Shown: positions 34,910 through 44,863, numbered from the stretch's first letter. The stretch: DNA of 64,000 bases from Pirellula sp. (GCA_013822735.1 PNKZ01000015.1:79065-143064); one strand, 5' to 3'. Numbers and translations are program-made. Notes: generated by a model not told the origin, from the sequence alone.

Positions 34910-35638
34910 ATGCCGTATCGAGCGGCCCTGTGTATTCTTCTTACTCTATTGCCGCTTGCACCTTCGCACGGCTTTGGGGACGCGCCGACCACGTTAGATG
35001 TCGACCAAGCGACGCTTCGAACGTTGCAAGAATTGATCGGCCAATGGAAAGGAGTCGGCCAAGTGCGGCGCGGCTCCGCGAAAGGCTCCTGGATCGAGGT
35101 CGGCGATTGGGCATGGGATTTTACCGACGGTAAATCGGCCGTCGCATTCGCATCGCCTGCGAGCAAGCACTTCCGTGCCGGACGCATCACCGCCGGCGAT
35201 CGACGAGAGATCCTCCTGCTCAAAGCACGCACCGCCGACGGCAAGGAACTCGCGTACGAAGGGGGCCGCCGCGACGACGGTGCCTGGGAGTTTCTCGCCG
35301 TCGACAAAACTCCTACGGCGCAGACTCCGAGCCGTGTAGTTCTTCGCCTGACGGCGGAAGGCAAGCGTCTCATCATGCTTCTCGAGCGGCGCCTCGGCAC
35401 CGCCGACGATGCCTTCGCAACATTGGCCGAAATCGGTTACACGCGCGCAGGCAGCAATTTCGGTCAAGGGTCCGGCGGCCCGAAATGCATCGTCACCGAC
35501 GGCGCGGGAACCATCGCCGTCTCGCACGCGGGCAAGACGTACTATGTCTGCTGTTCCGGTTGCAAGGAACTCTTCGATTCCGAGCCTGAGAAAGTCATCG
35601 CCGACTATCAAGCTCGGATCGCGGCGCCGCACAAGTGA
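34910..35638 (+). CDS. Exported protein with C-terminal YHS/TRASH-type metal site
   Basis: The 242-residue product has a signal peptide (MPYRAALCILLTLLPLAPSHG), a beta-rich domain (LQELIGQWKGVGQVRRG to LMLLERRLG, lipocalin-like in pattern) and a C-terminal YHS-like module: KCIVTDGAGTIAVSHAGKTY followed by YVCCSGCKELFDSEPEKVI. The Cys residues of 'C-x(n)-CCxxCK' in YHS domains bind metal, often copper or heavy metals. The role is unknown; metal sensing or scavenging in the periplasm fits. The ATG at 34910 has CGGAG seven bases upstream, which excludes the upstream in-frame extension. It lies downstream of the kinase gene and ends 26 bp from the convergent aminopeptidase gene. Confidence 0.85.
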   Translation: MPYRAALCILLTLLPLAPSHGFGDAPTTLDVDQATLRTLQELIGQWKGVGQVRRGSAKGSWIEVGDWAWDFTDGKSAVAFASPASKHFRAGRITAGDRREILLLKARTADGKELAYEGGRRDDGAWEFLAVDKTPTAQTPSRVVLRLTAEGKRLIMLLERRLGTADDAFATLAEIGYTRAGSNFGQGSGGPKCIVTDGAGTIAVSHAGKTYYVCCSGCKELFDSEPEKVIADYQARIAAPHK

Positions 35639-35663
35639 CCCGCGAAGTGGGCGAACGTCGAGG

Positions 35664-37124
35664 CTAAAAGGGCTGTTCGAGCAATTCCACAAGCGTACGG
35701 ACCATGCAACCGCTGGCACCGCCGTCGGCCCAGGGGCGCGGCTTATCGTAGAACGCCGGACCGGCGATGTCCAAATGAACCCAAGGCGTCTCCCCGACGA
35801 ATTCTTCCAAGAACTTCGCCGCCGTGATCGCTCCGCCCCAGCGCCCGTCGCCCGTGTTCTTGATGTCGGCAATCTCGCTACGAATATGCTCGGAATATTC
35901 GGGGAACATCGGCAATTGCCAGAGCGGCTCGCCTGCGCGACGGGCCGCGGCCAGCACGGCGTCGCACCATGATTGATCGTTGGAAAAGGCGCCGGCCGTC
36001 TCAGTTCCGAGCGCAACGACGCACGCCCCGGTCAGCGTCGCCAGGTCGACGATCCGCGCCGGCTTATGATCAAGGGCCACGTTCAAAACGTCGGCCAAAA
36101 CGAGCCGGCCTTCGGCGTCGGTGTTCAATACCTCGATCGTTTTACCGCTACGGGCAGTCAGCACGTCGCCCAGTTTCATCGCCGCGCCGCCGGTCATGTT
36201 TTCGACCAGCCCGACGAGCCCGATCAGATTGATCGGTAGTTTGAGCTTGGCCGCGGCTTGCATTACCGCGAGCACCGTGGCGGCGCCGGCCATGTCGCAT
36301 TTCATCGTGGTCATCGAATCGGTCGGCTTGAGCGAAAGGCCGCCGGAATCAAACGTCACTCCCTTGCCGACAAGCGCCGTCGCCGGCTCGTTCTTCCCCC
36401 CGCGATACTCCAAAATCACTAGGCGCGGGGGCCGTTCGGAACCTTGCGAAACCGCAAGGAGCGAGCCGCAACGCTCTCGTTCCAGCCGAGCACCGTCCCA
36501 AACTTCGCAGGCAATACCGCTTTCCTCGGCAACTCGTTGCGCAGCCAGGGCGAACGACTCCGGATACATCGCATGCGGCGGTTCATTGACCAGGTGCCGA
36601 GCCAAGTTCATCGCTTCGCCGATCGCCTTACCGCGCGCCACCGATTTCACCTGATCGCCTGCCACGAGGATCTTGCCGGGTGCGTGGCGTTTCTTTTCTT
36701 TGCGATAGAGATCCTGGCCTGCGCTGCCGACAATCGCGCCTGCCGCCACGGCTGATTCCTGATCGATCGTCGGGCCTTCCGCCAGGAAAAAGGCAACCGA
36801 TCCACGCGCCTTAGTGGAAAGACATCGGGCGGCGGCGGCGGCGGCGCGATACACCGTAGACGCGTCGCAGCGCGCAGCATCGCCCATGCCGACCAGGACG
36901 ACAAGCGGCGCACGGACACCCGGTACCGAGTGTAGAGTAGTCAGCTCAAAAAGCTTACCGGTCGCCTCTTTCCTTTCCAAAAGTCCGCGTATGATTCCAT
37001 GGCTCGCTTCGTCGATTTGGCGCGTCGATTCCGTAAAGGTTTCGTCGCTCCACAGCCCCACCACCACGGCATCGCACGCCAGTGAGGCAACGCTCCGACG
37101 ATCCGTTTGAACTTCTACTTTCAT
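35664..37124 (-). CDS. pepA: Leucyl aminopeptidase (M17)
   Basis: The 486-residue cytosolic enzyme removes N-terminal residues, typically leucine, from peptides as a two-metal hexamer. All metal and catalytic positions are visible at Lys254, Asp259, Lys266, Asp277, Asp336, Glu338 and Arg340 (LVGKGVTFDSGGLSLKPTDS, MKCDMAGAA, VLNTDAEGRLVLADVL), the same spacing as in E. coli PepA with an offset of 16. The ATG at 37124 was chosen since the N-terminal domain starts there (MKVEVQTDRRSVASLACDAV); the frame also continues upstream to 37313 without family features. It is divergent from the Rieske gene across 223 bp. Confidence 0.97.
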   Translation of the reverse strand: MKVEVQTDRRSVASLACDAVVVGLWSDETFTESTRQIDEASHGIIRGLLERKEATGKLFELTTLHSVPGVRAPLVVLVGMGDAARCDASTVYRAAAAAARCLSTKARGSVAFFLAEGPTIDQESAVAAGAIVGSAGQDLYRKEKKRHAPGKILVAGDQVKSVARGKAIGEAMNLARHLVNEPPHAMYPESFALAAQRVAEESGIACEVWDGARLERERCGSLLAVSQGSERPPRLVILEYRGGKNEPATALVGKGVTFDSGGLSLKPTDSMTTMKCDMAGAATVLAVMQAAAKLKLPINLIGLVGLVENMTGGAAMKLGDVLTARSGKTIEVLNTDAEGRLVLADVLNVALDHKPARIVDLATLTGACVVALGTETAGAFSNDQSWCDAVLAAARRAGEPLWQLPMFPEYSEHIRSEIADIKNTGDGRWGGAITAAKFLEEFVGETPWVHLDIAGPAFYDKPRPWADGGASGCMVRTLVELLEQPF

Positions 37125-37347
37125 ACTCGTTTCATCCGATAAATGGGGGGGATTCGACGGACACAACCCGCGAGCGGCGGTGCATGACTTCGCTCTTCGA
37201 ACGGTCGGGGCGTTTCTAGCGGCTGTTATACCAAAAACAGAATGAGCGGAATCGGCACGGTAACTGCGTCGACAAAAACTCTTGGCTGGGAGGCCAATCA
37301 GAAGCTTCGTCAAGGACGCGTAGCCTTCTCCTTCGTCCGGGACAACT

Positions 37348-38400
37348 ATGAGTCAACTTAATCACTGGAATCCGGTCGCTTTATCGAGCGCCCTGGGTAC
37401 GAAACCTCTCGGCATCAAACTATCCGGTCACGAAATCGTGCTGTTTCGCAGCGCCGACGGCTCCCCGGGCGCCATAGACGATTCCTGCGTGCACCGACGA
37501 ATGCGTCTGAGTTGCGGCACGGTCGAACGCGGCTGCCTGGTGTGCCCTTACCACGGCTGGAAGTTTCACGCCGACGGCTACGCGGAAAGCCCCGGCACTC
37601 CCCGCATGCGCGGCCGGACCGAATCTTACGACGTGCGCGAGGCTCAGGGACTTCTTTGGCTCAAGCCGCGCGACTGCGAAGCCGAGTTTCCTCGATTCAA
37701 AGAAGACGACTTCCATGCACTAGGGGCGATGCACCACGTCGCAGAAGCGCCCCTGGAAGTAACGCTCGACAACTTCAGCGAAGTCGAGCACACGCCGATG
37801 ACCCATAAGTTGTTCGGGTACGACTTGAACCGCATGGCCGAGGTGACGTGCGACGTGACGACCGATCACGATACGGCTCATTGCCGAACGGTCGGTCCGC
37901 ACAAGCCGATCGATGCTTGGATTCGCGGCGTAATGGGGGTTGGTAAAAACGTCGAATTCGTCGACGAGTGGGACACCTACTATTCGCCGGTCCATATGGT
38001 GATCGACCATTCGCTACGCGACGTCGATACGGGCAAGCCGGGGCGCATCCAGTATCGCGTGCACGTCTTCTTCACCGAGATCGACGAGAAGCAAACCAAC
38101 GTCTTCACCGTGCTCCATGTGAAATCGCATTTCCCGGGCCCGAAGCAAGGCATGCGGATCATCGGCCCTTGGATCAAGCGCTTTGCGAGCAACGAGATTG
38201 AATACGATTGCCAGATGCTCAAGCGGCTCGCCGACACGAGTCCGGATCTCATTGGCTTGAAGCTTTCGCGCTTCGACAAACTCCTCCACATCAACCGCGA
38301 GCGCATCCAGCGTATTTATCGAGGGATCGACCTCCCGCCGATGCGCACCAGCTTGCTGGGAGATGCCGTGACGCAGAACCGCCAGGATCACGTGCATTAG
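37348..38400 (+). CDS. Rieske non-heme iron oxygenase, oxygenase component
   Basis: The 350-residue protein holds a Rieske [2Fe-2S] site Cys47-x-His49 ... Cys66-x2-His69 (SCVHRRMRLSCG, LVCPYHGWKF) with the correct 16-residue spacing, and the mononuclear iron site in DNFSEVEHTPMTH (His148 and His153 as ligands). Such enzymes hydroxylate or demethylate aromatic or other small molecules using electrons from a separate reductase. No reductase or ferredoxin gene lies nearby, so the partner must be elsewhere. The size resembles the VanA/phthalate-type subgroup. The gene ends 18 bp from the convergent mtnA gene. Confidence 0.94.
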   Translation: MSQLNHWNPVALSSALGTKPLGIKLSGHEIVLFRSADGSPGAIDDSCVHRRMRLSCGTVERGCLVCPYHGWKFHADGYAESPGTPRMRGRTESYDVREAQGLLWLKPRDCEAEFPRFKEDDFHALGAMHHVAEAPLEVTLDNFSEVEHTPMTHKLFGYDLNRMAEVTCDVTTDHDTAHCRTVGPHKPIDAWIRGVMGVGKNVEFVDEWDTYYSPVHMVIDHSLRDVDTGKPGRIQYRVHVFFTEIDEKQTNVFTVLHVKSHFPGPKQGMRIIGPWIKRFASNEIEYDCQMLKRLADTSPDLIGLKLSRFDKLLHINRERIQRIYRGIDLPPMRTSLLGDAVTQNRQDHVH

Positions 38401-38418
38401 CAGTCGTCGAGCGGTCGC

Positions 38419-39483
38419 CTACGAGATTCGGCGGCGAATGTTTTCGCCGGTGACGGGGGAAATAACGCCCCGTTCGCAGACGATGCCGCGTATCAATCGG
38501 GCAGGCGTGACGTCGAACGCCGGGTTATACACTTTCACGCCGACGGGCGCAGTCTGTCGGCCGAAGCCGTGCGTCACTTCGCGCGGGTCACGCTCTTCGA
38601 TCGGAATGCCGCAACCGTCGACAAGTGTTAAATCAAAGGTGCTTGAAGGCGCCGCCACGTAGAACGGCACGTCGTGCGCCGCGGCGAGTACGGCGACGCC
38701 ATATGTCCCAATCTTGTTGGCCGTGTCGCCGTTCGCGGCGATGCGATCGGCGCCGACCACGACCGCTTGCACGCGACCTTCGCGCATTACTTGCGCCGCC
38801 ATGTTGTCGCAAATCAGCGTCACATCGAAGCCGCGCCGCTGCAATTCCCAAGCTGTGAGACGAGCTCCCTGCAAGAGCGGCCGGGTTTCGTCGACGAACA
38901 CCCGCAGGTGTTTTCCTTGTTCTTGCGCGGCGTAGAGCAGAGCCAGCGCAGTACCGTATTCACTGGTCGCCAACGCTCCGGCGTTACAATGGGTGAGCAC
39001 GCCGTCGCCGTCGTTAAGCAAAGCCGCGCCATGCGCGCCGATCGCACGGCACATCGCGGCGTCTTCCTCGTGGATCCGCCGCGCCTCATCGAGCAACATC
39101 GATTGCAGCAACTCATGAGGAACGAGTCCGCGCTGCAACTCCGCGGATTGCCGCATCCGGTCGAGCGCCCAAAACAAATTCACGGCCGTCGGCCGGCTCG
39201 TGGCCAGATACCGGCAGGTTTCGTCGAGCCGAGCGAAGAAGTCCGCCTCGTTGAGGTCGACCGCTCCTTGCACGCCCAGACAGACGCCGTATGCGGCGGC
39301 AACGCCGATGGCCGGAGCGCCTCGCACGCGCAACGAACGAATCGCCTCGAAGAGCGTCGCCGTGTCGCGACACGCGACATACTTCGCTTCCGTCGGCAAG
39401 AGCGTTTGGTCGAGCAGGTCGAGATAACCGTCGACATCGCCGACCCAGCGGAGGGTGGCGAATTCCGTGTCGTTGCTACGCAT
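38419..39483 (-). CDS. mtnA: S-methyl-5-thioribose-1-phosphate isomerase
   Basis: The 354-residue enzyme converts methylthioribose-1-phosphate to methylthioribulose-1-phosphate in the methionine salvage pathway. The family's catalytic Cys and Asp are present as Cys166 (LTHCNAGALATSEYG) and Asp246 (VVVGADRIAANGDTANKIGT), 80 residues apart as in characterised MtnA. Also visible is LRVRGAPAIGVAAAYG. GTG at 39486 or ATG at 39483 could start; ATG is used. It begins 7 bp after the UDP-glucuronate decarboxylase stop, so the two are probably cotranscribed although their pathways are unrelated. Confidence 0.96.
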   Translation of the reverse strand: MRSNDTEFATLRWVGDVDGYLDLLDQTLLPTEAKYVACRDTATLFEAIRSLRVRGAPAIGVAAAYGVCLGVQGAVDLNEADFFARLDETCRYLATSRPTAVNLFWALDRMRQSAELQRGLVPHELLQSMLLDEARRIHEEDAAMCRAIGAHGAALLNDGDGVLTHCNAGALATSEYGTALALLYAAQEQGKHLRVFVDETRPLLQGARLTAWELQRRGFDVTLICDNMAAQVMREGRVQAVVVGADRIAANGDTANKIGTYGVAVLAAAHDVPFYVAAPSSTFDLTLVDGCGIPIEERDPREVTHGFGRQTAPVGVKVYNPAFDVTPARLIRGIVCERGVISPVTGENIRRRIS

Positions 39484-39489
39484 CACGAG

Positions 39490-40467
39490 TTAGTAGTTGG
39501 GAGTGGGCGGGCGATAACGCCGCATATCGAGCGAGCGGAAGTACTCGATCGTCTTTCCAAGGCCCTCGCTGAGCGGAACCTTCGGTTCCCAGTCCAACCA
39601 CTTCTTCGCGAGCGTGATGTCAGGTTTGCGCTGCTTCGGGTCGTCCGACGGGAGCGGCTTCTCGATAATGCGGCTCTTGGTACCGGTCTGCTTGATCACG
39701 AGTTCGGCAAGTTCGCGAATCGTAAACTCGCCCGGGTTCCCAAGGTTTACCGGGCCGACAAATTCGTCCGGCCCTTCCATCATGCGAATCATGCCTTCGA
39801 TCAGGTCGTCACGGAAGCAGAAGCTACGAGTCTGTGAGCCGTCGCCGAAGATTGTGATGTCTTGGCCGTTGAGAGCCTGGTAGATGAAGTTGGAGACCAC
39901 GCGGCCGTCGAACGGATGCATGCCGGGGCCGTAGGTGTTGAAAATCCGGATGACGCGGATGTTCACCTTGTTCATTCGCCAATAGTCGAAGAACAATGTC
40001 TCGGCCGCGCGCTTACCTTCGTCGTAGCAAGCTCGGGTCCCGATCGGATTGACGTTGCCGCGGTACGACTCCGGTTGCGGATGAATTTCCGGATCACCGT
40101 AAACTTCGCTCGTGGAAGCTTGCAGCACCTTAGCGTGGCAGCGTTTGGCCATGCCCAAGATATTGATCGCCCCGAGCACCGACGTCTTCATCGTCTTGAT
40201 CGGGTTGTATTGATAGTGGCCGGGCGCCGCGGGGCAGGCAAGATTGTAGATTTCGTCGACTTCGAGCCACAGCGGATGCGTGACGTCGTGCCGCAAGAGT
40301 TCAAAATTCGGCGAACCGAGCAAATGCGACAGGTTCGACTTCTGGCTCGTAAAGAAGTTGTCGACGCAGATGACGTCGTGCCCCGCCCCGACAAGTCGAG
40401 TACAGAGCAGGGAACCAAGAAATCCGGCGCCGCCGGTGACGAGAATGCGTTTAAGTTTACCGCCCAC
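39490..40467 (-). CDS. UDP-glucuronate decarboxylase (UDP-xylose synthase), extended SDR
   Basis: The 325-residue enzyme has the NAD-binding [15 protein letters not shown] motif, the catalytic STSEVYG and Y-x-x-x-K ([10 protein letters not shown]), and the family-typical [20 protein letters not shown] and [15 protein letters not shown]. This combination fits UDP-glucuronate decarboxylase, which makes UDP-xylose for polysaccharide or glycan synthesis. The start is GTG at 40467, with GGAG ten bases upstream. It is followed closely by mtnA and is divergent from the helicase gene. Confidence 0.93.
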   Translation of the reverse strand: MGGKLKRILVTGGAGFLGSLLCTRLVGAGHDVICVDNFFTSQKSNLSHLLGSPNFELLRHDVTHPLWLEVDEIYNLACPAAPGHYQYNPIKTMKTSVLGAINILGMAKRCHAKVLQASTSEVYGDPEIHPQPESYRGNVNPIGTRACYDEGKRAAETLFFDYWRMNKVNIRVIRIFNTYGPGMHPFDGRVVSNFIYQALNGQDITIFGDGSQTRSFCFRDDLIEGMIRMMEGPDEFVGPVNLGNPGEFTIRELAELVIKQTGTKSRIIEKPLPSDDPKQRKPDITLAKKWLDWEPKVPLSEGLGKTIEYFRSLDMRRYRPPTPNY

Positions 40468-40661
40468 GCTGCGTAAGCTCCGACATCGAAGATTGAAGAT
40501 CGTAGAAGTGTCGAGCGATCATACGGAGACCGATCGAGTGTCGACGCAGGACGTCGGCACCGCCCCTTCGCAGCGGCGAACCATCAGTATAACATGAAGT
40601 ATTGCGATGGAGCGGGCCTGATTTTTACACGTCTCGACAAGTTCTCAGGGCGACGGCACGG

Positions 40662-43043
40662 ATGGACGACCCACTGTTGGCAAACCTGACACGAGCACAA
40701 CAGGAAGCAGTCCTGCACGTCGATGGTCCGCTCCTCATTCTCGCAGGGCCCGGCAGCGGTAAGACGCGGGTCGTCACGCATCGCATCGCCAACATGTTGC
40801 GAACGGGCATTCCTCCGCAACGCATTCTGGCACTGACGTTTACGAACAAAGCTGCCGAGGAAATGCGTCGTCGCGTCGAGCGATTGGCCCCCGGCAAACA
40901 GGTTTGGGTAAGCACATTTCATCGTTTCTGCGCAAAACTCTTGCGCGAACATGGCAGGCTCGTCGGTCTAGAAGAAAACTTTACGATTTACGACACGTCC
41001 GATAGCCAGTCGACGCTCAAGCGAACGATCGAACTGCTCGACATCGACACCGGGCATTTCACGCCGCAACAAATTGCCCACCATATTAGCTGGGCGAAAA
41101 ACAACCTGATTCCCGCAGCGCAATACCAGCCGCGGCCGGGCCACCCGCTTGGAGCGATCGCCGCCAAAATCTATCCGGCGTACCAACAAGCATTGCTGCA
41201 AGCGAACGCCGTCGATTTCGACGACATGCTCCTCCATGTGGCGATGCTGCTCCGCGAAAGCCCGGAGGTGCGCACGTTGCTCGACTCGCGCTATCGCTAC
41301 ATCATGGTCGACGAGTACCAGGACACGAACCTGGCGCAGTACGCAATCGTCCGCGCGCTCTCGATGGATTACCCGAACCTTTCGGTCACCGGCGATCCGG
41401 ACCAATCGATCTATGGTTGGCGCGGGGCGAACATCAGCAACATTCTGGAGTTCGAAAACGACTACCCCGACGTCCACGTCGTGCGGCTTGAGCAAAACTA
41501 TCGCAGCACGAAGGCCATTCTTAGGGCTGCGGCGTCGCTCATCGCTTACAACAAGCGCCGCAAGGAAAAGGACCTGTTCACCGACAATGGCGAAGGCAAC
41601 GCCGTTCGCCTGACGACATACTTGAGCAATCGCGAGGAAGCGGAGTCGATTGCGGCCCGCATTGTGGCCGAGGTGCGCGCCGGTCGGCGACGCCCGCGCG
41701 ACTTCGCCGTCTTCTATCGCGTGAACGCCTTGTCGCGGTCGCTGGAATTCGCGTTTCGCGACGCCGGGGTGCCGTATCAGATCGTCAACGGCGTCGAATT
41801 CTTCCAACGACAGGAAATCAAAGACGTCATGGCGTACCTGCGGTTGCTCAACAACCCTTCCGACGACGAAGCGTTCTTGCGCGTCGTCAACACGCCTACG
41901 CGCGGCATCGGCAAGACTTCGCTGAAACGCCTCGCCGAATTCTCGCGCGCCCATCGGCAAACCATGCTCACCGTCGCCCGAAACGTCGAGCGGGTCGACG
42001 GCATCGGCAAGAAGCCCGCCGCGGCAATCCGCGAATTCGCCGCGCTCGTCGACCGCCTCGCGCAGCTCACGCTCAAGCCGGTTGAAGAGTTGCTCGGGCA
42101 CGTCTTGAGCGAATCGGGCTACCAAGCGCATTTGCAAGCCTCGGACGAAGCGGCCGATGAAGAACGGCTGGCGAACGTCGAAGAACTCCTCACCGTGGCC
42201 CGCAACTTCGACGAGCGCATCCCCGGCGAAGGCCGCCTGGAAGAATTCCTCGAAGAGATCTGCTTGGTCAACGACACCGACTTCCTCGACGGCGAAGAAG
42301 ACCGCGTGACGTTGATGACACTGCATGCCTCGAAGGGTCTTGAGTTCCCCGTAGTGTTTCTCACCGCCGTCGAGCATGGGTTGCTGCCGCACGAACGGAG
42401 CCGCGAGCATCCGGACGAAGTCGAGGAAGAACGCCGGTTGATGTTCGTCGGCATGACGCGCGCTCAGGAAGAGCTCAACCTGAGTCTGGCTCGCTATCGG
42501 GAGTTTCGCGGCCAGCGGCGGTTGACGGTGCCGAGCCAATTCCTGATGGAGCTGCCTGTTGCGGAATTCGAACGCAACGAAGCTTCCGAGCGCGTTTGGG
42601 ATACGTTTGCGGAATACCCGTCCACGAACGACGTCGACGAACACGTGCACCCAGAGGCGCCCGACGCGGCACACTTCCAGCCCACCGCGCCGCACGGCGA
42701 CGCTGCCGACGACGACGGCCCGGATCAGCAAAGCGACGTGTCGTTCGATATCGATTCGTTCGACGCTCCTGCGACGCGTGCCACGAGTGCGCCCGCCCCG
42801 AGTTTCAGCCTGCGGACCGCCGCAGAGCTTGCCGGCCATGACGTCAAGATGCCGTTGCCGCCGGCCGTATCGCCCGACTTGTTTCATCAAGGTATGGTCG
42901 TGCGTCATCCGGAGTACGGTATCGGCAAGATCTTGGCGCTCAGCGGCGCCGGCGTCAAACGCATGGCGACGGTTTCGTTTCCTCCCGTGGGTCAAAAGAA
43001 GTTCATCCTCGCGCAAAGCCCGCTCCGTCCGGCAAAGGGTTAG
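40662..43043 (+). CDS. pcrA: ATP-dependent DNA helicase PcrA/UvrD
   Basis: The 793-residue SF1A helicase unwinds DNA 3'-5' in repair and replication. Motifs: Q-motif (LTRAQQEAV), Walker A (Gly29-PGSGKT), VDEYQDTN, QSIYGWRGANI, EQNYRS, VTLMTLHASKGLEF (motif V), and FVGMTRAQEELNLS (motif VI). The C-terminal HPEYGIGKILALSG tail is the RNA-polymerase-binding type domain of PcrA/UvrD. ATG at 40662 (MDDPLLANLTRAQQ) is the family-like start; the frame opens earlier at 40602 without support. Monocistronic in appearance. Confidence 0.96.
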   Translation: MDDPLLANLTRAQQEAVLHVDGPLLILAGPGSGKTRVVTHRIANMLRTGIPPQRILALTFTNKAAEEMRRRVERLAPGKQVWVSTFHRFCAKLLREHGRLVGLEENFTIYDTSDSQSTLKRTIELLDIDTGHFTPQQIAHHISWAKNNLIPAAQYQPRPGHPLGAIAAKIYPAYQQALLQANAVDFDDMLLHVAMLLRESPEVRTLLDSRYRYIMVDEYQDTNLAQYAIVRALSMDYPNLSVTGDPDQSIYGWRGANISNILEFENDYPDVHVVRLEQNYRSTKAILRAAASLIAYNKRRKEKDLFTDNGEGNAVRLTTYLSNREEAESIAARIVAEVRAGRRRPRDFAVFYRVNALSRSLEFAFRDAGVPYQIVNGVEFFQRQEIKDVMAYLRLLNNPSDDEAFLRVVNTPTRGIGKTSLKRLAEFSRAHRQTMLTVARNVERVDGIGKKPAAAIREFAALVDRLAQLTLKPVEELLGHVLSESGYQAHLQASDEAADEERLANVEELLTVARNFDERIPGEGRLEEFLEEICLVNDTDFLDGEEDRVTLMTLHASKGLEFPVVFLTAVEHGLLPHERSREHPDEVEEERRLMFVGMTRAQEELNLSLARYREFRGQRRLTVPSQFLMELPVAEFERNEASERVWDTFAEYPSTNDVDEHVHPEAPDAAHFQPTAPHGDAADDDGPDQQSDVSFDIDSFDAPATRATSAPAPSFSLRTAAELAGHDVKMPLPPAVSPDLFHQGMVVRHPEYGIGKILALSGAGVKRMATVSFPPVGQKKFILAQSPLRPAKG

Positions 43044-43154
43044 AAAATACATGTAGATGCCGACCGCTTGCCTCCGTTTTCTCATCTAGCGAATCGCGCC
43101 TGCGCATCTGCGGCAAGATTTAACGGCGAACGATCCCACGAACGAGAACGAACC

Positions 43155-44816
43155 ATGTATCGCACGCCGCTCGTAATTACGGCGATCCTGATAGCACTGG
43201 CGAGCTTGCTGCCGGCTCTTGCCCAACGCCCCGGTCCGCCGCCGGGCGGTCCCTTCCATCGCCCTCCTGCCGCGCGCGAAGTAGACAACACCGTCCCCCG
43301 CCGCAGCGCAAGCGAAGACCGCAAGGCGCAGCAAGGGCTCATCCACAACGCCGATCTGGAGATCGCTTCCGCGGGCGACAAGCTCCCGCTCGGCTTCGAA
43401 GCCGAAGGAGATTTTCGGTACAGCTACCTCGGCAACCCTGCGACCGATCGCACCGGCTGGGGCGTCCGCTTTGCGTCGGGCGAAGACCTCGATGGCGACG
43501 GCTCGCGCCAAGCGCGCCTCACCTACACCGTGCGCAACCTGCCAAGCGACGCAAGCCGGTGGTATCGATTCCGCATTCGCGCGTTGGCACAAGAAAAGTT
43601 CTCCTCCGCCAAGAAGCAACTCTACCTCAAAGCGGAGTTCTTTGCCGACGACGGCAGAAACTCCCTCGATTCGATCTCGCAAAACATCTACGGCTCGTTG
43701 GAACAACTGCGGCGCGACGTGCCGAGCGGCGCAACGGGCGATCTGGCGACCGCAATCTGGCGCGGCTATGCGATGGAGTTCCGCACGCCGTTTCCGGAAA
43801 TCGATACGTTGAGACTGACCATCGGCTTCCGCGACGGCGACGGTCCGGCCCAGCGCGCCGAATTTCTCATCGACGAGGTCGACCTCGAGCAAATCCCCGA
43901 GCCGGCGGAGTACGTCGCCGCGGTCGCCGAGCGCTCCTCGCAACGGAGCACGCCGCGGCAGCCGCCGGCCTTGGCAAAGCTCGTGCCTCTCGGAGGTCGC
44001 TGGTATTACGATCCGCGCGAAGACGCCTCGCGAAAAATTCCGAAACAGTTCGACCACACGAACGCCGATCGGCTCCACTACCTCACCGACCGCCTCGAAA
44101 CGCCGTTCGCCGACAACATGTCGGCCTGGCTGCGGCGCGGCTACCTCGACCTCGGCGGCAACAAGCTCGAGCAAGATCGGTTCGTGCCGGACAATCTCGT
44201 GATCACCTTCACCGCCACGCAGATGGTGCTTCGGTCGCATAACATCCCGAACCATCCGACAGCCGTATTCCCCGACGCCGCGCGCGTGCTCGACGGCTCG
44301 CCAAACTTCATCCGCGAGCAGATCAGCACCTACTACGTGCCGCTGGAGCCGCGTGAGAATCCGAAGCGCAAGGCCATGCTCGGCTACACGACGCGCGACG
44401 CCATGCCGCCGGGCCCCATCGGCGTCGCGGTTAACGGAGTCGTGTTTTTCGATCCGTACGACGCGGAAGCGGTCGAGGCGTTCTGGCGGCTCGATCGCTG
44501 CTGCGGCCATCCGAGCCCGATGCAGCAGTATCACTACCACAAGTATCCCGTCTGCGTGAAGTCTCCCTGGTCCGACGACGGCACCGGCCATTCGCCGCTA
44601 ATTGGCTTCGCATTCGACGGCTATCCGGTGTTCGGCCCGTACGAAGCCAAGGGAGTCATGGCAAAAGATTCCACGGAGAACCCGCTCAACGAATTCAACC
44701 TCCACACCGACCCGGCCCGCGGTCCGCACTACCACGTCACGCCGGGAAAATTCCCGCACATCCTCGGCGGCTACTGGGGCATTGCCGACCCGATGAACGC
44801 TCGCCGAGGCAGGTAG
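43155..44816 (+). CDS. Secreted YHYH-domain protein
   Basis: The 553-residue product has a signal peptide (MYRTPLVITAILIALASLLPALA) and two parts. Residues 25-255 form a beta-sandwich region (GFEAEGDFRYSYLGNP onward, DLDGDGSRQARLTY), possibly carbohydrate-binding. Residues about 300-550 form a YHYH domain with Tyr459-His-Tyr-His462 (QQYHYHKYPVCV), preceded by LRSHNIPNHPTAVFP and followed by IGFAFDGYPVFGPYE and HYHVTPGKFPHILGGYWG. YHYH proteins are common in marine planctomycetes; the function is unknown, with metal or redox binding suspected. The ATG at 43155 directly begins the signal peptide. Confidence 0.9.
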   Translation: MYRTPLVITAILIALASLLPALAQRPGPPPGGPFHRPPAAREVDNTVPRRSASEDRKAQQGLIHNADLEIASAGDKLPLGFEAEGDFRYSYLGNPATDRTGWGVRFASGEDLDGDGSRQARLTYTVRNLPSDASRWYRFRIRALAQEKFSSAKKQLYLKAEFFADDGRNSLDSISQNIYGSLEQLRRDVPSGATGDLATAIWRGYAMEFRTPFPEIDTLRLTIGFRDGDGPAQRAEFLIDEVDLEQIPEPAEYVAAVAERSSQRSTPRQPPALAKLVPLGGRWYYDPREDASRKIPKQFDHTNADRLHYLTDRLETPFADNMSAWLRRGYLDLGGNKLEQDRFVPDNLVITFTATQMVLRSHNIPNHPTAVFPDAARVLDGSPNFIREQISTYYVPLEPRENPKRKAMLGYTTRDAMPPGPIGVAVNGVVFFDPYDAEAVEAFWRLDRCCGHPSPMQQYHYHKYPVCVKSPWSDDGTGHSPLIGFAFDGYPVFGPYEAKGVMAKDSTENPLNEFNLHTDPARGPHYHVTPGKFPHILGGYWGIADPMNARRGR

Positions 44817-44863
44817 CCGCCTGTTTCCAGCAGCCGCTGCGGCACATCGCATCAAGCAGGCGG
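44817..44863. repeat. Stem-loop directly after the YHYH stop codon
   Basis: The arms ccgcctg (44817-44823) and caggcgg (44857-44863) pair perfectly with a 33-base loop that holds its own small hairpin. There is no T run, so terminator function is uncertain. Confidence 0.35.

Noticed and set aside
40968-43085. Minus-strand frame of 705 codons across the helicase gene
   Set aside because: Fully antisense to PcrA/UvrD with all helicase motifs; composition is Arg/Val-rich without domains.
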